DNA of 47,887 nucleotides from Oscillospiraceae bacterium (GTDB lineage: Bacteria; Bacillota; Clostridia; Oscillospirales; Ruminococcaceae). Positions 42,237 to 47,887 of this stretch are shown here, piece after piece. The stretch is taken from contig JALFVE010000032.1 in assembly GCA_022787085.1 (NCBI GenBank), positions 1-47,887 on the forward strand, given 5' to 3'. The position numbers were made by a program, and so were the translations under genes. How positions within the stretch are numbered: the first letter of the stretch is position 1; every line of letters begins with the position of its first letter. The notes below the pieces were generated by a model. The model saw only the letters and a list, made by a program, of their open reading frames with translations, made no database searches and had not been told where the DNA came from.

Positions 42237-42363
42237 GTCTAATAAACCGCCGAATTTTTTTGGCAATTTGCCGATATAAATAATGAGACATTTTAAGGAG
42301 CAAAGCTGTTATATATACAGAAACGTTTCAAACGATCTCCCCAAAAAGGAAGTGACAATAAAT

Positions 42364-42843
42364 TTGACTGACCCTGAATTTGAAAAAATAATGCGGCGGC
42401 AGATAAATTCCGTCCTGCGGCTTGCCTGCGCATATTTAAAATGCTATGCCGAAGCGGAGGACATAGCACAAGAGGTATTATTAAAGCTGTACCGCTCGGA
42501 GGTAAGCTTTGAATCACAGAGAGAGGAACGGGCATGGCTTCTTAAAGTAACTGCAAATCTATGCAAAAACCGACTCCGCTCCCCGTGGTATTCAAAGAGA
42601 GCGGACATAGATATCCCCGAGGAAATGGCTGAATATTTTCCCGATGAAGAAAAGACCGCCCTCACCGAGGTAATGAAGCTCCCCGAGAAATACCGAACGC
42701 CCATACATCTCTTTTACTGCGAGGAATATTCGGTAAAGGAAATATCTGAGATAACCGGGATAAAAGAATCCACTGTCCGAACAAGACTTCAAAGGGGACG
42801 GGAGCTATTGCGGCTGACCGTTTCCCCCATCAGAGAGGAATGA
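42364..42843 (+). CDS. ECF-type RNA polymerase sigma factor
   Basis: 159 residues from the start chosen. Sigma region 2 (RQINSVLRLACAYLKCYAEAEDIAQEVLLKLY) and region 4 (LPEKYRTPIHLFYCEEYSVKEISEITGIKESTVRTRLQRGRELL) are complete. The start at TTG 42364 is favoured because AAGGAAGTGA, almost a full anti-Shine-Dalgarno match, ends 8 nt before it and the length is typical. An ATG at 42283 in the same frame has no ribosome binding site. It is followed 4 nt later by its probable anti-sigma gene. Confidence 0.88.
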   Translation: MTDPEFEKIMRRQINSVLRLACAYLKCYAEAEDIAQEVLLKLYRSEVSFESQREERAWLLKVTANLCKNRLRSPWYSKRADIDIPEEMAEYFPDEEKTALTEVMKLPEKYRTPIHLFYCEEYSVKEISEITGIKESTVRTRLQRGRELLRLTVSPIREE

Positions 42844-42847
42844 TATT

Positions 42848-43918
42848 ATGAACATAAACAGCTATAAAAGCGCCATGAACAGACTTGAAATGTCCGAGGA
42901 ACGGATAAACGGCATACTTGCCGCCGCACATAAAGCGCCGCTCCGCAGAAAAAAAGCTTTCCGACCCGCATTTCCGCTTATAGCCGCCGCAGTGATAATG
43001 CTCACAGGCTTCACGGTTTATGCAGCAAACAGCGGAGTGCTGTCGCTTATCTTCGGCAGCGAGAGAGACTATTCACCTTTTGAGCATATGACGGGGGAAC
43101 TGGAGATACATTCCCTTGAGACCTTTATAGATGGGCTTGAGGTCACTCCCATGGGCTTTGCCGCCGACAGCTATACGGTATATTCGGTTTTCCGTCTGGA
43201 TTTCCCCGAGCCGCTGCCCGAGAGCGAAAAATATACCGAGCTGCAGCTTGACGGATACGGTCATTGTACTTCAAAGCTGATGGATACCCTGAAAAGCTTT
43301 TCACCCGAGGGCAGAACCTCGGGCGGCGCAATGATACGCTATATCAAGGAGGACAGCGACACATTATATGCCGCCTACATCGTAAGCTGCGGCTATAAAA
43401 TGAGCGGGGAGATCACCCTTGACTTCATCTGCCTGAATCTTGCTCTCGGAGACTATAAGGGGCTGATAAAGGACAGCATAATTTACGATACGCCCCTGTT
43501 TTCCTCAAGCTTTACGGTAAATATCCCCGAGGTGGAGGGCGTGGAGCTTGAAACAAGAGGAACAGTCCTTGACGGCTTCAATGCAAAGCTGTATCCATGC
43601 AGCATTGTAATTGATACTGAAAACAGCTATCTTGTGCAGGCATACGAAAAAAACAGATATCCCTTCCATTACGCTCTTCCCGTTTATGTGACCCTGAAAA
43701 GCGGTGAGGAGATCGAGATACTCGGCTCATCGACCTGTTATATGAGCTCGGGCAGCAACGTGATAGCAAGTACGGGAGACACTATTTTATCCTCAATACC
43801 TTTAAACGGCAGATTAGATGATTATCTGTATTACAGAGGATATCTCACATATCCCGCTGCCACCGAGGAAATAGCATCTCTCACCATTGGCGGCTGCACA
43901 ATTTATCCGAAAGAATAA
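42848..43918 (+). CDS. Membrane-anchored DUF4179-like probable anti-sigma factor
   Basis: 356 residues. The short cytoplasmic N-terminus (1-40; MSEERINGILAAAHK) is typical of the sigma-binding part. One membrane helix follows (about 43-62, FPLIAAAVIMLTGFTVYAA), then an extracytoplasmic beta-rich domain of about 290 residues that may sense a signal. Its start lies 4 nt after the sigma stop, so translation is coupled. Assignment to DUF4179 rests on overall layout and is less sure than the anti-sigma role. Confidence 0.78.
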   Translation: MNINSYKSAMNRLEMSEERINGILAAAHKAPLRRKKAFRPAFPLIAAAVIMLTGFTVYAANSGVLSLIFGSERDYSPFEHMTGELEIHSLETFIDGLEVTPMGFAADSYTVYSVFRLDFPEPLPESEKYTELQLDGYGHCTSKLMDTLKSFSPEGRTSGGAMIRYIKEDSDTLYAAYIVSCGYKMSGEITLDFICLNLALGDYKGLIKDSIIYDTPLFSSSFTVNIPEVEGVELETRGTVLDGFNAKLYPCSIVIDTENSYLVQAYEKNRYPFHYALPVYVTLKSGEEIEILGSSTCYMSSGSNVIASTGDTILSSIPLNGRLDDYLYYRGYLTYPAATEEIASLTIGGCTIYPKE

Positions 43919-43965
43919 AAAACGGGAGTGAATTTCCGACGTGAAATTCACTCCCGTAATTTTTT
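43917..43965. terminator. Bidirectional terminator between the anti-sigma gene and nadB
   Basis: A 15-bp perfect stem ACGGGAGTGAATTTC/GAAATTCACTCCCGT with a 6-nt loop. A-rich sequence lies on the left and a T-run on the right, so it serves both convergent genes. It overlaps the stop codons. Confidence 0.92.
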
Positions 43966-45415
43966 AAATAACCTCTTTCAGCACCAGATAAGCCACCGTA
44001 GCCAGCGAATGAGCCTCAACAAAATCCCTGTCAATGATAAATGAACCGTTTTCCAGCATTTTCTTTATCTCGGAAACACGCTCGAAGCCTAAGAGAGCCT
44101 GCTGCTTGTCGGGGATAACGAAGAATGACTTCTGCATAATGTGACGAATCTCCGTCCTGATACCATGAGGAATGGGAACCGCATTTTCGGGCTGTTCAAA
44201 GTCAAATTCCTCGCAGGAAGCGTCAGCCGAAAATCTGCCCGCAATATCATCGGCAGCCCTGTGACCGAAAACAAGCGCCTCAAGGAGCGAATTGGAAGCA
44301 AGACGGTTGTTTCCGTGAACGCCCGTATGAGAACATTCGCCCACCGCATAAAGCCCGCTTATATCCGACCTTGCGGAGGTGTTGACGTTAATGCCGCCCA
44401 TGAGATAATGCTGACAGGGGAAAATAGGGATAAGGTCCTCGCCCATGTCAATGCCCTGAGTTAAAAGGAATTCGTATATCATAGGGAATCTGTCGCTCAG
44501 ATATTCCTTGCCCTTGTAGCGGATATCAAGGTAAAATTCGTCGCTGCCCGTTCTGCGGCTCTCAAGGATTATTGAGCGGGAAACCACATCTCTCGGAGCA
44601 AGCTCAAGGCGTTCGTCATAATTATGCATGAAACGTTCCTTGTCGCAGTTAAGCAGATATGCGCCCTCGCCCCTGACGGATTCGGAAATAAGGAAGCATT
44701 CTCTTGATTCCTTGTTGTTGTAAGCGGTGGGATGGAACTGGATAAGGGAGAGATTGCGAATCTCCGCTCCCATTTCGTATGCCATGGCAATTCCGTCGCC
44801 CGTAGCAATGGCGGAATTGGTGGTGTAATCATAAACTCTGCCGATGCCGCCCGTTGCCATGACTGCAAAGGGAGCGGTAACGGTGGTGTGATAATTATCC
44901 TTCAGAATATCAGCGGCAAAGCCTCCGCCTATCTTTTTCATACGGCAGAGCAGCGCATTGTCAATAACGGTAATATTTGGCTTTTTAAGCACAGCTGCTC
45001 TTATCTTTGCCGTGACCTCCGCACCCGTTGAATCCTTGTGATGGAAAATACGTCTGCGGCTGTGACCGCCCTCGAGGGTCCTGTCAAGCTCGCCGTTTTC
45101 GTCCCTGTCGAAATCTACGCCGATGTCAAGAATGTGCTGGATCTCCTGCGCAGCTTCGGTAACAAGCACCTTTACCGAGTCGGGATTATTCTTGAACCCC
45201 CCTGCGATAAGGGTGTCATTGGTGTGAAGATTGGTGTTGTCGTCGTCAACAGGCTTGTAAACGGCGGCAACTCCACCCTGCGCCAGAGCCGAATTGCAAA
45301 GCTCCAGCTCTCTCTTGCTGATAACAAGTATATTCATGCTTTCGGGCAGGCACAGAGCGGTGTAAAGACCGCCCACTCCCGTGCCTGCGATAATGACGTC
45401 ATAATGCTTTTCCAT
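43964..45415 (-). CDS. nadB: L-aspartate oxidase
   Basis: A 483-residue FAD enzyme making iminoaspartate for NAD synthesis. It has the FAD loop GTGVGGLYTALCLP, SALAQGGVAAV, RRRIFHHKDSTG, QFHPTAY and HNNRLASNSLLEALVFG. It is somewhat shorter at the C-terminus than E. coli NadB. nadA and nadC are not in the window. The start has only a weak AAAGAAG ribosome binding site. Succinate dehydrogenase/fumarate reductase flavoproteins are related, but the active-site blocks favour NadB. Confidence 0.93.
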   Translation of the reverse strand: MEKHYDVIIAGTGVGGLYTALCLPESMNILVISKRELELCNSALAQGGVAAVYKPVDDDNTNLHTNDTLIAGGFKNNPDSVKVLVTEAAQEIQHILDIGVDFDRDENGELDRTLEGGHSRRRIFHHKDSTGAEVTAKIRAAVLKKPNITVIDNALLCRMKKIGGGFAADILKDNYHTTVTAPFAVMATGGIGRVYDYTTNSAIATGDGIAMAYEMGAEIRNLSLIQFHPTAYNNKESRECFLISESVRGEGAYLLNCDKERFMHNYDERLELAPRDVVSRSIILESRRTGSDEFYLDIRYKGKEYLSDRFPMIYEFLLTQGIDMGEDLIPIFPCQHYLMGGINVNTSARSDISGLYAVGECSHTGVHGNNRLASNSLLEALVFGHRAADDIAGRFSADASCEEFDFEQPENAVPIPHGIRTEIRHIMQKSFFVIPDKQQALLGFERVSEIKKMLENGSFIIDRDFVEAHSLATVAYLVLKEVI

Positions 45416-45465
45416 AAAAATAACTTCTTTCTGCGGCAGTTTTCCGCAAATTTATATTCATGAAA

Positions 45466-45494
45466 ATTATACCACATTTTTCCCTTTTTTTCAA
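45466..45494 (-). promoter_or_regulatory. nadB promoter
   Basis: On the minus strand TTGAAA (45489-45494), a 17-nt spacer and TATAAT (45466-45471). A small TGCGG/CCGCA hairpin lies in the short leader. Confidence 0.7.
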
Positions 45495-45652
45495 TTGCAA
45501 ATTACACGTTTATTTTAATTCCATAGGGCGATGAAATATGCATATTGCTGAATTTATCCTCCATATCTGTCAATCCTATTAATATGCGGGGAAAGCCATG
45601 CCGACAGGAATATCCGAATCGCAGATTACATATCGTCTGAAAGGAAAGGTAA

Positions 45653-46864
45653 ATGAGCATGAATGAAAACAGAGAACGTCTCCATTTTGAGGAAGAAAGC
45701 CGCCTTGCAGCCTCCGCCTCGGGAAATATCACCCCCGAGGACGCAGCCGCCGCAGGAGCAGCCTGCGCAAGGGCAGCCAAAGAGCGGGGCGGCGGAGCCA
45801 TATTTGCCGCCCACGGCTCGGGAACGGGAGCAGGCGCTCTTTGCTATGCCTTCGCCTCGGGAGCCGCCTCCGCAGGGGCAAGGTGCATATTTGCAGGGGA
45901 GTGCTGCGCACCTGCGGCAGCATATGCGGCAAAGGCACTGGGCTGTGCCGCAGGCTGCCATATCCATACGGAAATAACCGCATCAATGGGATTTTTCTCG
46001 GGAGACGGGCTTCCGCTTTACAGAAGCTTTGAGGAAAGCATGGAAAGGGAGCTTACGGTCAGAAAGGAGCTTCCCTACAGCCATTTCGGGGATATCAGAG
46101 GCTTTTCGGGCTCGGAGGAATTATATTCGGCAGCCATGAGAGCCCTGCTTCATTCGGACATCACAAGGGTGTATGCGGATGTTTACAGCTCATCCCCCTC
46201 GGTTATGAGGGTTTGCGAAAATATCCTCCGGGGAAAGGGAAACCGCAGCGGAGAGCGTATCGCTTTCAGGATCAGCGCAGACGGCAGACGGATATCTGCA
46301 TATTCCGACGAAACGGGCTATGTATTCAGAGACAGACTGATAATGCTCTGCTGTCGGCGGCTGTTTGAAAGGGGACAGGACGCAGCGGTGTGCGGCAGAG
46401 CGCCCAGAGCCCTTGAAAGGCTGGCAGGACTTTACGGCAGACGTGTCATCAGCTGCGGAGGAGCGGTGTGCATAAATGAAAAAAGCCCCTCGGAAGGCTG
46501 CCTTGCCGCAAGGCGTGCCGCATCCGAGCAGCTTTTTATGAATGACGGCATCGCCCTGATGATAACCGTTCTGGATATACTTGCCTCCGAGGGAAAAAAT
46601 CTCAGCGAAGCCCTCGAAGGACTTCCCATGTTTGCGGATATCAGCAGATATATCCCCGCAGACCGTCCTTCGGAGCTGTTAAAAAGGCTCTGCGTTCCCG
46701 GAATGGAGCAGAGCGGCGTTATCAGCGACGGTGAAAACGGCAGAGTGACCATACGTCCCCTGCGGACAGGCAAGGGGATAATGCTCAGCGTGGAAAGCAC
46801 CGCCGCCGAAACCGCCGCCGAGCTGTGCGATTTCTATGCGGGAATGATCGCTAATAACCGATAA
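45653..46864 (+). CDS. Phosphohexomutase-fold protein lacking catalytic motifs (probable pseudoenzyme)
   Basis: 403 residues, rich in Ala, Gly and Cys. It follows the phosphoglucomutase/phosphomannomutase/GlmM pattern. ITPEDAAAAGAACARAA corresponds to the N-terminal LTPE-type helix. ALCYAFASGAASAGARCIFAGE and AAAYAAKALGCAAG match the first Rossmann-like domain. ISAYSDETGYVFRDRLIML fits the metal-loop strand. NDGIALMITVLDILASEGKNLSEAL fits the late helix. The signature chemistry is absent: no FGTxGxRG start, no TASHNP phosphoserine loop (GCHIHTEITASMGFF instead), no DGDxDR metal loop (ISADGRR), and no GGExSGH sugar loop. It is also about 40-50 residues short. Role unknown. ATG 45653 or 45659, after GGAAAGG. 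Confidence 0.65.
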   Translation: MSMNENRERLHFEEESRLAASASGNITPEDAAAAGAACARAAKERGGGAIFAAHGSGTGAGALCYAFASGAASAGARCIFAGECCAPAAAYAAKALGCAAGCHIHTEITASMGFFSGDGLPLYRSFEESMERELTVRKELPYSHFGDIRGFSGSEELYSAAMRALLHSDITRVYADVYSSSPSVMRVCENILRGKGNRSGERIAFRISADGRRISAYSDETGYVFRDRLIMLCCRRLFERGQDAAVCGRAPRALERLAGLYGRRVISCGGAVCINEKSPSEGCLAARRAASEQLFMNDGIALMITVLDILASEGKNLSEALEGLPMFADISRYIPADRPSELLKRLCVPGMEQSGVISDGENGRVTIRPLRTGKGIMLSVESTAAETAAELCDFYAGMIANNR

Positions 46865-46869
46865 AAGCC

Positions 46870-47424
46870 TTATCCCTGTTCCTTTTCCAGATATCTGACA
46901 GGGACCTCCTTTGTGAGCCAGACCCCGTTTACGGATAAATAAAATGTGTATCCATCCCGATGCATTTCTCCGCTTTTTACAGTGTAAACAACAGGCTTTC
47001 CATGGCGGCTGCCCACATTCACCGCAGTATCCCTGTCCTTTGAGAGATGAACGTAAAGACGGGATTTTGGGATAAGCCCCTGCTTGTCAATGGACGAAAC
47101 GAATTTCTCTCCCGTTCCGTGATACAAAAGCTCGGGCGGCTCCTTTTCGGGCAGCTCCACATCAACGGGTATTGAATGTCCCTGATTTGCACGGATAAGA
47201 GTCCTGTCGGAATTGAAGGAATATCTCTGCTTGCCGTCGGTTCTGACGATATCCTCAAGCGCCGCCATATCAAATCCAAAGGGAAATGCTCCGTTCACTG
47301 CGGCAATAAGCATATTTACATCTGCCCAGCCATGCTCATCTAAGGTTATCCCTCCCGCTTCGGGCTTGTGCCGAAGCAGGAGACTTATATATTTGCCTGC
47401 CGCTGTCTTTTCTTTGCTGTCCAT
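46870..47424 (-). CDS. kptA: RNA 2'-phosphotransferase (Tpt1/KptA family)
   Basis: A 184-residue NAD+-dependent enzyme that removes an internal 2'-phosphate from RNA in two steps. Family residues visible are the Arg in ISLLLRHKP, Arg and His in IRANQGHS, LYHGT, and YVHLSKD. N-terminal winged-helix and C-terminal ADP-ribosyltransferase-like parts are complete. AGGAGG lies 9 nt before the ATG. Bacteria generally lack the tRNA splicing pathway this serves in yeast, so the physiological substrate is unclear. Confidence 0.95.
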   Translation of the reverse strand: MDSKEKTAAGKYISLLLRHKPEAGGITLDEHGWADVNMLIAAVNGAFPFGFDMAALEDIVRTDGKQRYSFNSDRTLIRANQGHSIPVDVELPEKEPPELLYHGTGEKFVSSIDKQGLIPKSRLYVHLSKDRDTAVNVGSRHGKPVVYTVKSGEMHRDGYTFYLSVNGVWLTKEVPVRYLEKEQG

Positions 47425-47440
47425 AAAAATATTCCTCCTG

Positions 47441-47653
47441 TCATTCTGCTTTCAGTCCGTACTTCTCGTAAAATGCCCTGATATCCTCGGGGGAGCGGAC
47501 AAGCTCCGCAAAATGCAGCCGCCTGTCCTCGGAGCTGTAGAAGCCGATCGTTCTTTCCCCTGTGCATACGCTTGCCTCGACCCGTATATTCTCGGGGGAA
47601 AAGCCCTCGGGTATGGGCATGACCTTTGTTTTCGCTTTGCCGAACAGTCCCAT
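47441..47653 (-). CDS. Small unknown protein upstream of kptA
   Basis: A 70-residue protein of no family I recognise. It begins MGLFGKAKTKVMPIPEGFSP and ends in a charged helix (SPEDIRAFYEKYGLKAE). GGGAG lies 6 nt upstream of the ATG at 47653, which argues against the 28-codon longer reading. It ends 16 nt before kptA and probably shares its transcript, so a link to RNA or ADP-ribose chemistry is possible but unproven. Confidence 0.6.
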   Translation of the reverse strand: MGLFGKAKTKVMPIPEGFSPENIRVEASVCTGERTIGFYSSEDRRLHFAELVRSPEDIRAFYEKYGLKAE

Positions 47654-47697
47654 GAATATCTCCCTTTCAAAATGTTCCTTCTGACCAAACGTATCTG

Positions 47698-47736
47698 TGT
47701 GTGTTTCTCCCCGCCTGCGGCGGCGAGAAACACACA
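47698..47736. other. Long hairpin upstream of the small kptA-linked gene
   Basis: Arms GTGTGTTTCTC/GAGAAACACAC continue inwards through CCGCC/GGCGG around a 3-nt loop, with one C-C mismatch. No T-run follows on either strand. It lies in the leader of the 47653-47441 gene, next to the repeat that starts at 47747. Confidence 0.65.
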
Positions 47737-47746
47737 TTATCAGCTT

Positions 47747-47887
47747 ATACTAATCTTCAATCAACCTATAGACAAATCCTCGGCTGAAATAATCACATTC
47801 GTCGTCAAGCTCCCTTGCAAGGCGGCAAGCCTTGCTGCGGTCGCTTTCCTAGACTGTGATTATTTCATCTGTCGGCTTTGTCTATAG
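47747..47887. repeat. Palindromic interspersed repeat, long form with nested insertion (truncated by window edge)
   Basis: Positions 47747-47784 match the reverse complement of 5523-5590 up to its centre (ATACTAATCTTCAATCAACC, then TATAGACAAATCCTCGGC). Positions 47872-47887 resume the same palindrome (TCGGCTTTGTCTATAG). Between them, 47785-47871 is an 87-bp segment with its own terminal inverted repeat, TGAAATAATCACA (47785-47797) and TGTGATTATTTCA (47855-47867). It is flanked by the direct repeat TCGGC. The right arm of the outer palindrome is cut off by the window end. Confidence 0.85.

Noticed and set aside
45950-46000. ITAS in the mutase-like protein as the catalytic serine loop
   Set aside because: The loop needs TASHNP followed by an NG-x-K segment; here ITAS is followed by MGFF and the HNP and Lys are absent.
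1-47887. CRISPR array, prophage or IS element
   Set aside because: No regularly spaced direct repeats, phage structural genes or transposase reading frames were seen on either strand.

Overview
The window looks like chromosomal DNA of an anaerobic Firmicute of the Ruminococcus type (Oscillospiraceae/Ruminococcaceae). The basis is the 5' end of a 16S rRNA gene at the left edge, strong TTGACA/TATAAT promoters with GGAGG ribosome binding sites, frequent TTG starts, a FabK-type fatty acid operon, a surface protein ending in a PATG-hydrophobic-KKRG tail, and polysaccharide-linked ABC transport. I see no phage, CRISPR array or IS transposase. Both edges fall inside repeats (16S rRNA on the left, a palindromic interspersed repeat on the right), which suggests the window is a whole assembly contig that broke at repeats.

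Left part (0-10.9 kb, minus strand): a 16S start with tandem promoters; a response regulator - histidine kinase - HtrA protease operon; a U32-like iron-sulfur candidate protein; a 68-bp palindromic repeat; polA; a two-gene operon (degenerate CPBP membrane protein, Crp-like regulator) bracketed by inverted copies of a second repeat; then an orphan CheC and a TM2-domain protein.

Central part (10.9-25.1 kb, minus strand): a carbohydrate locus read from a clear promoter near 25.1 kb. The order is a solute-binding protein fused to two carbohydrate-binding-like domains, a MalF/MalG-type permease pair, a membrane-anchored NHL-propeller/TPR protein, a YIP1-family membrane protein, a secreted DUF5696-like protein, a second MalF/MalG pair, and a GH95 alpha-L-fucosidase-type enzyme. 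There is no ATPase gene. The two permease pairs, with the DUF5696-like protein placed where a binding protein would normally sit, make this the best candidate for an incompletely described system. It is followed by a strongly promoted surface protein (25.4-27.2 kb), the second U32-like paralogue, tatD, a flavin reductase and aroE (27.6-30.7 kb).

Right part (30.8-47.9 kb): type II fatty acid synthesis. fabD is divergent from fabH-fabK-fabG-fabF-accB-fabZ-accC-accD-accA-acpP, and a palindromic operator candidate lies between them. Then come a secreted cell-wall-binding/Ig-like protein, an atypical response regulator with a degraded receiver, an ECF sigma/anti-sigma pair, nadB, a phosphohexomutase-fold protein that has lost its catalytic loops, a KptA RNA 2'-phosphotransferase, a 70-residue unknown protein, and at the right edge a second, longer copy of the palindromic repeat that carries what looks like a nested insertion.
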